From Firm-04 sp946413695 (GTDB lineage Bacteria > Bacillota > Clostridia > Oscillospirales > Ruminococcaceae), in contig CAMKLV010000002.1 in the NCBI GenBank assembly GCA_946413695.1, positions 1 to 64,000 on the forward strand: a stretch of 64,000 nt of DNA. Direction: 5' to 3'. Position 1 is the first letter of the stretch. Every line of letters starts with the position of its first letter. Shown piece by piece: positions 1 to 7,903 of the stretch. The position numbers were made by a program, and so were the translations under genes. The notes below the pieces were generated by a model that did not search any database, was not told the DNA's origin, and saw nothing but the letters and a program-made list of their open reading frames with translations.

Positions 1-107
1 AATGACAAGTCCGCCGCCCCTTGCCTCGATCGCAAGCTGTAAGCGGCTCTTGAATGACAAGTCCGCCGCCCCTTGCCTCGATCGCAAGCTGTAAGCGGCT
101 CTTGAAT
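1..107. repeat. 55-bp direct repeat at the window edge (period 52)
   Basis: Bases 1-55 are identical to bases 53-107; the copies overlap by three bases and diverge at base 56 versus 108. The repeat lies at the 3' end of the response-regulator gene and puts its last codons out of frame, because 52 is not a multiple of three. An exact 55-bp self-overlap at a sequence edge is what a de Bruijn assembler with k=55 can leave, so I read it as a probable contig-end artefact rather than biology. Confidence 0.85.
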
Positions 108-667
108 CCCGTTTTTGCGAGCATTTCAGAAATATGCCGTTTTACCGTGCTTTCCGACATATAAAGCTGTTCGCCGATCTCCTTATTGGATGCGCCCGAC
201 ATCAGCGCACGCAGCAAAGCCGTTTCTGTGTCCGACAGCTCCGTACTGACGATATGCCCGAACCGGATCGCGGGCATTGTTTCGGGGTAAACGGATTCGC
301 CTGCCATTGTCCTGTCCATGATCTCCAGAAGCGGCTGTTCCTGCACTTCCTTGTACCAGAAGCTCTCCACGCCGATCTCCTTTGCCCTGTCGATGTAGGA
401 ACTTTCCGGCATAGAGGTTACGAGCAGAATCTTCACTTCGGGACGCTCCTGCTTGATCTGCTTTGCCGCATCGAGACCGTCTTTGCCGAGCCCCAGAACA
501 ACATCCATCAGCACAAGGTCGATCTTCTGTTCCAGGCAGCTCCGGACAGCTTCCTCCGCTGTCTGTGCCATGCCTGCGATCTCATAATCCGGCGAGCTGT
601 TTACCGCCGTTTCAAACATCTGACGAACCATTTTCTGGTCATCGACGATCAGTATCCTGTATGCCAT
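1..667 (-). CDS. LuxR/NarL-type response regulator, 3' end incomplete
   Basis: No stop codon occurs before the edge, so only 222 codons are visible. The N-terminal receiver domain (about residues 1-125) starts MAYRILIVDDQ, with acidic residues VDD, the phospho-acceptor region LVLMDVVLG and the conserved Lys in WYKE. The C-terminal helix-turn-helix (about 145-205) is of LuxR/GerE type, with the pattern LSDTE...ALMSGASNKEIGEQLYMSE...VKRH. The true protein probably ends near GGGLVI; the codons after that come from the duplicated 55-bp block in another frame. The gene starts one base after the stop of the histidine kinase, so it is the last member of the signalling operon. It should act as the DNA-binding output of that system; target genes are unknown. 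Confidence 0.9.
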   Translation of the reverse strand, partial: MAYRILIVDDQKMVRQMFETAVNSSPDYEIAGMAQTAEEAVRSCLEQKIDLVLMDVVLGLGKDGLDAAKQIKQERPEVKILLVTSMPESSYIDRAKEIGVESFWYKEVQEQPLLEIMDRTMAGESVYPETMPAIRFGHIVSTELSDTETALLRALMSGASNKEIGEQLYMSESTVKRHISEMLAKTGFKSRLQLAIEARGGGLVIQEPLTACDRGKGRRTCH

Positions 668-668
668 T

Positions 669-1883
669 TCAGTATTCCTCCTTTGGTTTCTCCGGCAGAT
701 GCAGGATCATTTCAAACTGCGGAGAGCTGTTTATCGTCATTGTACCGCCGATTGCTTCTGTCCTGCGCCTGAGATTTGCAAGTCCGCCGGATTCTTTCAC
801 AGGCGCGCGGGGCGGTGTGCCGTTGTTGGTAAAGCGCATCACATAGCCCTCCGGCGTTTTCTCAATCGAAACAAACGCCGTATCACCCTCAGCATGGCGC
901 AGGACATTGGTGACATGAACGGTGATCGCCGTATCCGCCACAGAGATCAGCGTTTCATCTTCCGGCAGTTCACCGCTCAGCTCGATGCGGATGCCGAGAC
1001 TGTCTGCGTGTGTCAGGCTGAAAAAGCACGGCTCCTGCCAGCTTTCCCGTTCTTCATTCTTCAGCAGCGCGGTATTTCTCCGCCACAGCGAGAGCATCTC
1101 CTTTGTGTCCGTCTGATCGGGCACGGTGAGGAAATGTCTTGTCATCAGCAGCATTTTGCCGAAGCTGTCGTGAATTTGTATTTTGATCTGCAGGGTTTCC
1201 CTGTCCATGGTGACAAACTGTATTACAGAGTTCAGTGCTTTCAGGCGTTTGTTGATGTTCAGTACCTTTTTCTGCTTTTCACGCAGTTCCTCCGTCAGGC
1301 GGTATTCCCGTGTGACATCAAAGGCGAGCAGTTCGTGGATCGTCCTGCCGTCCAGCGTATCTTCACGGTGAACAAAGCTGAGCGCCGCACCGTCCTCTGT
1401 GCGGAGAATGGGTACTTCCTTGCCGAAGAAAACGATTTTCTGAAATTCGTCTGCATCCATGATGCCGCTGCCTGTCAGTTTGCAGGCGATGCTGTTCATA
1501 CGGCGATTCGTCAGCTTTGTCAGCCCGCCGTCCCAATAAAAGCAGATACCGACCGGCAGCTCGTCCATGCATTCCTTGACAGACATCAGCGTCAGGCTGC
1601 GGTTTCTTGTCCGGATACAGCTTAATATCTCCAGAACGGCAATGCCGGTCAGCACAAGGGCGGTCAGCAAAAGGGCAGCAGGCTTTTCGAGATACGCTCT
1701 GTTATGATATTTCAGATGATCCATCAATAGCTGTGACAGCAGAAGCGGAACAAGCATTTCCGCCACAGAAAGCACGATACGGCGCAGTTTTCCGTCCAGC
1801 AGCAGATGCAGAATGACCGTCAGGAAGAACGCAAAGAGACACAGGATCAGCCAGAGCGTCAGAGCCCCGAGTATGTTATCCAT
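669..1883 (-). CDS. Membrane sensor histidine kinase (NarX/DesK-like, HisKA_3 type)
   Basis: I place the start at the ATG at 1883 (MDNILGAL), which has an AGGAGGT ribosome site 8 bases upstream, rather than at the longer frame from 1925. It overlaps the stop of the upstream gene by 8 bases, suggesting translational coupling. The protein is about 404 residues. Three hydrophobic segments occupy roughly the first 95 residues. A PAS-like stretch follows, then a HisKA_3-like helix with the likely phospho-acceptor histidine in IHDSFGKML, then a HATPase domain with an N-box (NVLRHAEG) and a G-box (ESGGLANLRRR). It therefore looks catalytically competent. It probably phosphorylates the adjacent LuxR-type regulator. 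The sensory part may lie in the neighbouring 536-residue membrane protein. The signal is unknown. Confidence 0.85.
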   Translation of the reverse strand: MDNILGALTLWLILCLFAFFLTVILHLLLDGKLRRIVLSVAEMLVPLLLSQLLMDHLKYHNRAYLEKPAALLLTALVLTGIAVLEILSCIRTRNRSLTLMSVKECMDELPVGICFYWDGGLTKLTNRRMNSIACKLTGSGIMDADEFQKIVFFGKEVPILRTEDGAALSFVHREDTLDGRTIHELLAFDVTREYRLTEELREKQKKVLNINKRLKALNSVIQFVTMDRETLQIKIQIHDSFGKMLLMTRHFLTVPDQTDTKEMLSLWRRNTALLKNEERESWQEPCFFSLTHADSLGIRIELSGELPEDETLISVADTAITVHVTNVLRHAEGDTAFVSIEKTPEGYVMRFTNNGTPPRAPVKESGGLANLRRRTEAIGGTMTINSSPQFEMILHLPEKPKEEY

Positions 1884-3486
1884 TGGCTGCACCTCCTGCG
1901 GAAAGAATGATATGCTGAATATCATCCTCGGTATAGGATGTGAGCTTCAGTTGCGGATGATAAATTTGAATGCTGTCGGTGATAATTTCACTGTCTGTTT
2001 CGATCGACAGCAGGACATTTTCATCGGGCACGATTTTCACGGAAAGGGCGCCGGCGGAATCAGTCACAGCCTCGATCACCGCCTCAAACACATCGTATGC
2101 TGTGATGATCTTTCCCGATGAGATCTCCCTTGCATCGCCGCCTGTCAGCTCGCAGACGATACCGAGCGCCCCGATCTGCTCCATGCTTTCCCTGACGGAG
2201 AAATACAGCTCGTCCGTTGACATGGTGCGGCTGCGGTCGGCGGCAAGCATGAGGTTTGAACACCGTTTGACATAAGTTCCGTACAGCAGACAGCGCTTCA
2301 TTTTCTGCGCAAGCCCGCCGCTGCCGTTCATGATCTCATCTATTCTGACAAGCTGCGGGTGCGTGTGGTGCGCGATCTTGTCATAGAGCCTGTTCTGCGT
2401 TTCATATTTGACCTTCTCGGCGAGAAAACGGTTTTCTTCCTCGATCAGATCATTTTCGTCTGCGATCTGCTCTGTCAGGTCCGCAATGTCGCTGTTGAGC
2501 CGATTCAGGGCGGAGATGTCCTCACTCCATGTGACGCTTCCGCCTTTGATCTTTACGGTCTTGCGAATGAAGTCGGCATTTCCCGTGGTATCGATGTAAT
2601 CTCCCGAACGGTATACTGTTTTTCCGTCAGCACTTTCCATTTCCGCATTGATATGTGTGATCTCAAAGAGCCTGTTGTAGCCCGTGTTTGAGGGGATCAG
2701 CCCGATCCGGATGCAGCCTTCCCACAGTCCTATATACAGCGCAAGATAGATCTCCTGAATATTGTAGAGGCTGATTCCAAGTATATGCGGTGAGCTTCCG
2801 CCGCAGATATAGTAAACGATGACCAGCACCAAAGCAGCCGCTGCCGGAATGATCGGGATATACCATTTTCTGCGGCACTGCGACAGCTTGCACTTTTTGA
2901 TGAGCAGAAGGAACGAACCAAGCGTAACAGCGAATGACCATACAAATATGACATAGTAGAGCCAGTGATAACCGGTATGTTCACTGCCGTCAGACACTTT
3001 AGCGAATGAAAGTGCAAAGTGGTGGATGTCGTTTGTCAGAACGCTGAGCATCAGAAGTCCTGTTATGCCCCAAAATAGTTTTATGTATAAGGGCATATCA
3101 ACCTGTTCATCACGGCTGACATATTCTGCGGCGCTCAGCGAAAGCATGGGCAAAGCAATAAACGAAATATAGAACAAGTAATACGTATAGCGGTCAGCAA
3201 GAGCGGAATGCAGAAACAGCATCCACCGGCAGATCCGGACGATAAACAGCATCAGCAGAGATACAGCGATCGCAACAATATGCCGCCGGATCCGCTTATG
3301 AACGATTCGCTGTGCAACAGATGCCCCCCACGCAATCAGGATAAAGCTGTACAAGAAAGATGCCGGGGTGTGGATACACGGCGGAACCCATGAAAACCGC
3401 GATAGGATATTTATAATGAACGAGATGAAATACACTGCTGCAAGTGCGGCAAAGTAATCCCGTTCCGTCTTTGCAATATGAAGCAA
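1876..3486 (-). CDS. Polytopic membrane protein with degenerate kinase-like C-terminus
   Basis: A TTG start at 3486 is supported by an AGGAGG site 8 bases upstream and by a promoter just beyond. The protein has 536 residues. Seven or eight hydrophobic segments fill residues about 10-270, resembling the 7TM N-terminal module of some clostridial histidine kinases. Residues about 325-375 form a predicted coiled coil rich in E, D and N. The segment YDKIAHHTHPQL could be a worn-down dimerisation/phospho-acceptor helix, and the C-terminal 150 residues resemble an ATPase fold without recognisable G-boxes. I infer a sensor or pseudokinase partner of the downstream kinase. A full orphan kinase is less likely because the ATP-lid glycines are missing. 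Confidence 0.6.
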   Translation of the reverse strand: MLHIAKTERDYFAALAAVYFISFIINILSRFSWVPPCIHTPASFLYSFILIAWGASVAQRIVHKRIRRHIVAIAVSLLMLFIVRICRWMLFLHSALADRYTYYLFYISFIALPMLSLSAAEYVSRDEQVDMPLYIKLFWGITGLLMLSVLTNDIHHFALSFAKVSDGSEHTGYHWLYYVIFVWSFAVTLGSFLLLIKKCKLSQCRRKWYIPIIPAAAALVLVIVYYICGGSSPHILGISLYNIQEIYLALYIGLWEGCIRIGLIPSNTGYNRLFEITHINAEMESADGKTVYRSGDYIDTTGNADFIRKTVKIKGGSVTWSEDISALNRLNSDIADLTEQIADENDLIEEENRFLAEKVKYETQNRLYDKIAHHTHPQLVRIDEIMNGSGGLAQKMKRCLLYGTYVKRCSNLMLAADRSRTMSTDELYFSVRESMEQIGALGIVCELTGGDAREISSGKIITAYDVFEAVIEAVTDSAGALSVKIVPDENVLLSIETDSEIITDSIQIYHPQLKLTSYTEDDIQHIILSAGGAANG

Positions 3487-3515
3487 TGCGCCTGCCTCCT
3501 CCGGACTTTTGTTCC

Positions 3516-3544
3516 ATTATAGCATAATTCAGCAACGTTTTCAA
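3516..3544 (-). promoter_or_regulatory. Sigma-A type promoter of the signalling operon
   Basis: Reading the minus strand, -35 TTGAAA (3544-3539), a 17-base spacer and -10 TATAAT (3521-3516) sit about 30 bases upstream of the TTG start at 3486. The rest of the gap from 3545 to 3757 shows no gene that I can support. Confidence 0.75.
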
Positions 3545-3757
3545 GGTTTATGCAAAGATAGATCACTTGATCAGGAAAAAATGAAGCCCGCTCCGGTCAT
3601 GATAACGGAACAGGTTTGTGAAGATGACAGCAAGATCGGCATTTTGCGGTTTTGAACTGTTCATAAGGTGTTCGGGCAGATGAGTTCAGTATTCCGGCTG
3701 CACTTACGCCATTTTCATGTGAGCGGCAGCACGGAGACTGCGCACAGGGGAGATTTT

Positions 3758-4321
3758 TCAGTCTTCAAAGCGGAAAAGCTTTGCGGCAATGCGATAGATC
3801 ACCGCGGAAATCACGATGCCGCCGATCACAACAACCGGCAGCGCCCAGTTCGGGCTGTACTGTATCAGTGTCTCCGCATATCCCGCAGGCATTTCCTCGA
3901 CGGCGCATTCGTAGGTGTAATCGCGGTTGAACCAGATCTGCCCGTAATAGCCGAAGGTCGAGAAGGACATGATCACGCTCGCAATCAGATTGCCCGGCGA
4001 TCTGTATCCGCACACCGCACGCACAATCTCTGAAAGCACCGCGATCACAAGGATCGGGATGCAGTGCCAGAGATTCGCGTCCCTGATGAGGAAGAATGTC
4101 AGGATCATGCAGAGCCCGAGGCATGCAGCAACGCCCGGCGCCTTGATGCGGTCAAACGCCTTGCCTGCAACACCCGTGACGAGAATCGCCGCGGTGATCT
4201 GATACAGCACGAACATCAGCCCGTGAACCGAACCGAGCACGCAGACAATCACCGTCGCGATAACGTACAGCAGCATGTAAAGCAGCAGCCACAGCGCATT
4301 CTTTTTACTCCATGTGTTCAT
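3758..4321 (-). CDS. MptD/Trep_Strep family ECF-transporter S component
   Basis: This 187-residue, very hydrophobic protein has five or six membrane segments. The pattern of an early TM pair, the loop AGKAFDRIKAPG, the segment RSPGNLIASVIMSFSTFGYYGQ and a late TM helix fits the Trep_Strep (MptD) family of putative energy-coupling-factor substrate-binding subunits. Such subunits bind a small molecule or metal chelate and need an ECF T protein and ATPases, which are not in this window. A GAGGA ribosome site precedes the ATG. It starts 10 bases after the broken methyltransferase and is probably co-transcribed with it and with the lipoprotein gene upstream. The substrate is unknown. Confidence 0.75.
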   Translation of the reverse strand: MNTWSKKNALWLLLYMLLYVIATVIVCVLGSVHGLMFVLYQITAAILVTGVAGKAFDRIKAPGVAACLGLCMILTFFLIRDANLWHCIPILVIAVLSEIVRAVCGYRSPGNLIASVIMSFSTFGYYGQIWFNRDYTYECAVEEMPAGYAETLIQYSPNWALPVVVIGGIVISAVIYRIAAKLFRFED

Positions 4322-4330
4322 ATGCGTTCC

Positions 4331-4954
4331 TCATTTCTTTGCAATAACCGTAATCCACGGTTTTTCGGAATGGTGATCGGTTTTCACCGCGGAGAATCCG
4401 GCTCCGGTCAGGGCAGCGGTAATCTCCTCCGGCGTATAGCATTTCATGCCGTCGATGATCTTCTCGAACTGCAGGCTTGCTTTGTCCGTGCCGTCCGATT
4501 CGTTGACGATCATGAAAACACCGCCCGGCTTCAGGATGCCCGCCACCTGTGCAAAGCATTTTGCAAGATCCGTCCAGAAATAGATAGTCTCAAAGGCTGT
4601 CGCAAGATCAAATGTCTGGTTCGGCAGTGTCAGCGCAGAGACATCACCCTGCTGCACAGTGCATCTGCCTGCGCGGATCATCTCCGCATTGTATTCCTTT
4701 GCCTTCTCGACGGAAAGCGGCGAATAATCAATCGCCGTGACCTATGCCGCCGGATATTTCTCGAGCAGCGCACCGGCATTCCGTCCGCCGCCGCAGCCGA
4801 GCTCCGCGATCTGCGCTGGCGAAAGCCCCCTGAGATGCGAGATGCCCCAGTCCGCCATTTTCGCGTGGCCGCTGTTCATGCCGTTCAGCATCATTTTGCC
4901 GAGCACGCCCTCCGGCTTTCGCGTCTGACTCACATAATTCTTAAACAGCCCCAT
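4331..4954 (-). pseudogene. Class I SAM-dependent methyltransferase interrupted by an in-frame amber codon
   Basis: Reading from the ATG at 4954 (site GGGAGG), the frame runs through the SAM-binding motif AELGCGGGRNAG, reaches LLEKYPAA and meets a TAG at 4744-4742. It then continues in the same frame as VTAIDYSPLSVEKAKEYNAEMI and on to the normal end ...EKPWITVIAKK at 4331. In homologous methyltransferases motif I is followed by a short strand ending in an acidic residue, which is what the sequence after the stop supplies (AIDYS). One substitution in a Lys or Gln codon would explain the stop. The full product would be 207 residues. The rest of the frame is intact, so the mutation is recent or a sequencing error. 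A downstream ATG at 4681 could give only a useless C-terminal half. Confidence 0.85.
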
Positions 4955-4972
4955 GATGCGCCTCCCTGCCGG

Positions 4973-6340
4973 TTATGCAGCCGGCTTTTCTTCTTCTGCT
5001 TCCTTCGCTTCGGCATCCTCGCCGCCCTGATCGGAGCTCTCATACATTTTGTCGGTCTTGCCGATCTCGTCTGTCAGTGCATTGCCGTCGAGTGTAACAT
5101 TCGCCTCGCAGCTTTCAATCACACTGTGTTCCGCTCTGCCCGCGACTGCGCCCGGTGTCACTGCGCCGACGATCTCGCCGTTCACTGTGCAGTCCACGAT
5201 CTTGAACGCGGTCTCCTCTCCGTAGTAGTAGAGTCCGGTACCGATCAGTCCGCCGACATGCGTCGCGCCGGAGACATTCATCTTTACGGTTACATTGCAG
5301 TTTTTGATGATGCCCGGATATTCGTGTGTCTCGACGCCCTCGGTCGCCAGTGCGATATCGCCGACCGAATGCGTGCCGCTGTAGCCGCAGAGTCCGCCGA
5401 TTGCGTGACCGCCCTTTGCTATGGTAATCTCGACATCCGCGGTGCAGTCGGTGACGGAATCCATCATCTCAAGGCAGCCCGCAATGCCGCCCAGACCGAC
5501 CGGCTCATTGCCCTCTGCGATAATCTTACCCTTTGCCGTGCAGTTTTCCATTGTGCCGCCGAAGCTGCCGCCGATGATCAGACCGCCGCACTCTGCAACG
5601 TCGCACTGCACGATTCTGCCGTCGGAGAAATCATTGTCGCCGAGCACGCGGATGGTTGTGCCGTCCACTTTGCAGTTGTAGACATGCTTCGTCGAGCCGC
5701 CCGTGATGCCGCCCGTTGCATTGACGCCCGCGACCTCATTCTCGCCGGTCAGTGTGACATCGTGGATTTCGCCCATGTTGTAGCCGACAACCGCGCCGAT
5801 TGCCATCGAATATGTATCTGTGCAGTGAATCTGAATGTTCTCCGCGGTCAGATTCTTCACCTCGCCGAGGTTCATGCCGATGATGCCTGCGCCGCAGATC
5901 GGCGTGTTGCTGTCGAAGGTCACATTGGAGATTGTGTATCCCTGACCGTCGAACACACCCTGAAACATGCAGGAATAATCGCTCATATCGTCCAGATTCA
6001 TCGTGCCGATCGGGGTCCACTCCACGCCGGAGCAGTCGATATCCGCAGTCAGCAGGACGGTCTTGCCTGCCGCGCCGCCGATCGAGCCGTCCGTGACGCT
6101 CTGTGCAAATGCAACCAGCTCCTCTGCTGTCCCGATCTCGATGGTATCGGATTCCGCTTCGGATTCAGATTCGGATTCTTCGGAAGATTCCGCGCTTGTT
6201 TCAGCAGAGGACTCTGCCTCTGTCTCAACCGCAGAGGTCTCCGCGGATGATGCCGAATCCGCAGTGCTGCTTGTCTCGCCGCATGCACAAAGGGCAATGC
6301 CCGATGTCAGCGCAAGTGTCAGTGCCAGTAATTTCTTCAT
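4973..6340 (-). CDS. Surface lipoprotein with GLUG-like repeats
   Basis: The 455-residue protein begins with a lipoprotein signal peptide, MKKLLALTLALTSGIALCAC, with the lipobox ALC-AC. An acidic Ser/Glu linker follows (about residues 25-70), probably spanning the cell wall. From about residue 70 to 430 there are repeated units with the pattern GGI-G or GGL-G followed by a short strand and NC-V or DCTV, such as GGITGGSTKHVYNCKV and GGLIGTGLYYYGEETA. These match the style of GLUG motifs and right-handed beta-helix surface proteins. An AGGAGG ribosome site precedes the ATG. The likely role is adhesion or ligand display. It is the first gene of a putative operon with the methyltransferase and the ECF S component. 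Confidence 0.75.
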   Translation of the reverse strand: MKKLLALTLALTSGIALCACGETSSTADSASSAETSAVETEAESSAETSAESSEESESESEAESDTIEIGTAEELVAFAQSVTDGSIGGAAGKTVLLTADIDCSGVEWTPIGTMNLDDMSDYSCMFQGVFDGQGYTISNVTFDSNTPICGAGIIGMNLGEVKNLTAENIQIHCTDTYSMAIGAVVGYNMGEIHDVTLTGENEVAGVNATGGITGGSTKHVYNCKVDGTTIRVLGDNDFSDGRIVQCDVAECGGLIIGGSFGGTMENCTAKGKIIAEGNEPVGLGGIAGCLEMMDSVTDCTADVEITIAKGGHAIGGLCGYSGTHSVGDIALATEGVETHEYPGIIKNCNVTVKMNVSGATHVGGLIGTGLYYYGEETAFKIVDCTVNGEIVGAVTPGAVAGRAEHSVIESCEANVTLDGNALTDEIGKTDKMYESSDQGGEDAEAKEAEEEKPAA

Positions 6341-6371
6341 GAAAGTTCCTCCTAAAGATGCTCTATATCAA

Positions 6372-6385
6372 TTAGCCTTAGCTAA
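6372..6385. promoter_or_regulatory. Candidate iron-dependent (DtxR/IdeR-like) operator
   Basis: The minus strand reads TTAGCTAAGGCTAA, 32 bases upstream of the lipoprotein start. It matches the first 14 positions of the classical DtxR consensus (TTAGGTTAGGCTAA) at 12 positions and contains the inverted repeat TTAGC-4-GCTAA. The match is by eye from memory of the consensus. No regulator gene of this family is in the window. Confidence 0.4.
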
Positions 6386-6411
6386 CCGATATGCAAAAGA
6401 GATGCCCGTTT

Positions 6412-7044
6412 TCACGGGCGCAGTAATTGATCCCAGCCGCAGGCAAAAAAGTTCTGCAGCTGCACAAAATAGGTCATGGCTTCATCCTTGGGCATATTAT
6501 GCCGAATGAACTCGAAAAATCCGTGGATGAACGAGCTGCAGAGCAGGTGAATGAGCTGCGGTGCCGCCCTGCCGGAACGGAGCACATCATTTCCGGTGTG
6601 CGCGATATACAGCAGCGTATAGTGCTCCTCAATCTCGACGAGCTCATCGACATAATGTGCATATCCCGTGCCCTCGCTGCAGCAGATCAGCAGCCTGAAC
6701 GCATCCAGATTGTCATACATATAGTCAATGATCGTGCGGATATACCGCCGGTACACCGCATCGAAATCCTCGTCATGAAACAGCTGCTTCTGCTCGTCAA
6801 CCGGCTTTTCATGATAGCTTGCCATAAAATCCCGGAACATTGTTTTCAGCGTTTCCGCCTGTTCCGAGACAAGCGCCGCAAAGAGCCCTTCCTTATCCCC
6901 GTACCTTGTATAGACGGCGCGCGGCGAGGTACCGGCATTTTCCGCGATCGTTCGCAGAGAGGCGCCGGTAAAGCCGTTTGCAAGGAACTCCTGCATCGCG
7001 CACGCGGTCAGTTTCTCTGTCACACCCGGAGTACGATTCGCCAT
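6412..7044 (-). CDS. TetR/AcrR family transcriptional regulator
   Basis: The preferred start is the ATG at 7044 (MANRTPGVTEKL), with GGAG 9 bases upstream; the longer frame from 7098 would overlap the promoter. The protein is 210 residues. The N-terminal helix-turn-helix (about residues 10-55) reads EFLANGFTGASLRTIAENAGTSPRAVYTRYGDKEGLFAAL, a typical TetR DNA-binding domain. The ligand-binding part (60-210) is all-helical and not assignable. A near-palindrome lies on its own promoter, so autorepression is likely. It may also control the lipoprotein operon immediately downstream or the flavodoxin gene upstream, both on the same strand. Confidence 0.85.
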   Translation of the reverse strand: MANRTPGVTEKLTACAMQEFLANGFTGASLRTIAENAGTSPRAVYTRYGDKEGLFAALVSEQAETLKTMFRDFMASYHEKPVDEQKQLFHDEDFDAVYRRYIRTIIDYMYDNLDAFRLLICCSEGTGYAHYVDELVEIEEHYTLLYIAHTGNDVLRSGRAAPQLIHLLCSSFIHGFFEFIRHNMPKDEAMTYFVQLQNFFACGWDQLLRP

Positions 7045-7060
7045 TTGATTTCTCCAATCC

Positions 7061-7117
7061 GAAACAGTGTTGCGCAACAACGTTTCAAATAATAGCACAA
7101 AGGAAACAGATTGTCAA
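7061..7117 (-). promoter_or_regulatory. TetR gene promoter with overlapping near-palindromic operator
   Basis: On the minus strand, -35 TTGACA (7117-7112), exactly 17 bases and -10 TATTAT (7094-7089) form a near-consensus promoter. Just downstream, 7086-7061 is an imperfect palindrome with outer arms GAAAC/GTTTC and inner core GTTGCGCAAC. It covers the expected transcription start and ends 16 bases before the start codon, as expected for an autoregulatory TetR operator. Confidence 0.75.
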
Positions 7118-7196
7118 TTGTTTCCGCAAACTTTTGTGATCCTGCACATAAAATCGCGTATCGCGGTGCAAAATTCTGCACGCAGTCCCCTGCTAT

Positions 7197-7676
7197 TTAC
7201 CGGAGCTGCTCGCAGAACGCCTTGATCTTCCGGTCATTTTCAGGATCGGGCTTCGTCTTCGGATCGAGCAGCACAAGTTCCGATTCGAGCGTCTCAATGC
7301 CGAGCTCGCCTTTCAGCTTGATGAACGCCTTATCCGCGCCGCCTGCCGTCTGACATGCCACTGCGGCGATCTTTTTGCCGCTCAGATTGTTTTCGCGGAT
7401 GAATGTCCGCAGCGGCGGTGCGATCGTGCTCGCCCAGACCGGAAATCCGAAGATGATGCGGTCATAGGCAGCGGCATCGAAGGTATAGGGCTGCAGCTTC
7501 GGTGTCTCGGACATCACGGCGCTTTTGCCGCCCCAGACCAGCTTGCTGACCTTGCCCGTCGGGTAGGCTTTGACCGGAATCAGCGGCAGCACATCTGCGC
7601 CGAGCTGCGCTGCAATTGCGTCCGCCGCATAGGCGGTGTTGCCCTCGAGCGAATAATATACGATAATGGTTTTCAT
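7197..7676 (-). CDS. Flavodoxin
   Basis: A 159-residue soluble protein with a flavodoxin fold. The phosphate-binding loop for FMN is near the N-terminus (YYSLEGNTAYAADAIA), followed by the second FMN loop region FGFPVWASTIAPPLRTFI and the third strand KKIAAVACQTAGGADKAF. It belongs to the group of about 160-residue clostridial flavodoxins (Flavodoxin_4-like) that carry electrons to reductases or serve quinone/disulfide reduction. An AAGGAG site lies 8 bases before the ATG. A stub of a structurally related FMN reductase lies directly upstream, so an older redox gene pair may have been reduced to one. Confidence 0.85.
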   Translation of the reverse strand: MKTIIVYYSLEGNTAYAADAIAAQLGADVLPLIPVKAYPTGKVSKLVWGGKSAVMSETPKLQPYTFDAAAYDRIIFGFPVWASTIAPPLRTFIRENNLSGKKIAAVACQTAGGADKAFIKLKGELGIETLESELVLLDPKTKPDPENDRKIKAFCEQLR

Positions 7677-7712
7677 ATGTGATTCTCCTTCTGCCGGTGC
7701 ATCCGGCGGTTG

Positions 7713-7802
7713 TTATACGGATTTTCCCTCTGCCGCCGCCCGCAAAACCTGCGCGGTATTCCGGTTTTTGCGCGGACTTGCGTTGATTGCTGCAATACTC
7801 AT
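7713..7802 (-). pseudogene. N-terminal stub of an NADPH-dependent FMN reductase
   Basis: A 30-codon frame starts at ATG 7802 with an AGGTGG site and reads MSIAAINASPRKNRNTAQVL before ending at TAA 7713. This is the canonical N-terminus of the NADPH-dependent FMN reductase/iron-sulfur flavoprotein family (KI..INGSPRK.GNT), which is normally about 180-200 residues. Everything after the first helix is gone. It is best read as a gene remnant; a functional micropeptide is possible but unsupported. Confidence 0.7.
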
Positions 7803-7860
7803 AATCCACCTCATTCAGCATACATCTATTCTACCATAAGTTTGCAAAAAAAGCAATGCC

Positions 7861-7892
7861 AAAAGCGCAGACACCGGAATGCCTGCGCTTTT
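7861..7892 (-). terminator. Intrinsic terminator of the CotH gene
   Basis: The stem AAAAGCGCAG (7861-7870) pairs with CTGCGCTTTT (7883-7892). It lies 12 bases beyond the CotH stop in the minus direction and is followed by a T-rich stretch. Confidence 0.7.
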
Positions 7893-7903
7893 GAAACAAA
7901 GAT

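Noticed and set aside
1..107. The edge duplication as a biological tandem duplication
   Set aside because: Its identical length is exactly 55, it is at the very edge, and it wrecks an otherwise normal gene end; an assembly loop is simpler.
4742..4744. The amber codon as a recoded (pyrrolysine-like) position
   Set aside because: The methyltransferase is not of the methylamine type, no pyl genes or insertion element are seen, and a single substitution explains it.
4064..6250. A 728-codon open frame on the plus strand opposite the lipoprotein, methyltransferase and ECF genes
   Set aside because: It is antisense to three recognisable genes, is rich in Arg, His, Ala and Cys, shows no domain and has no ribosome site; typical shadow frame in GC-rich DNA.
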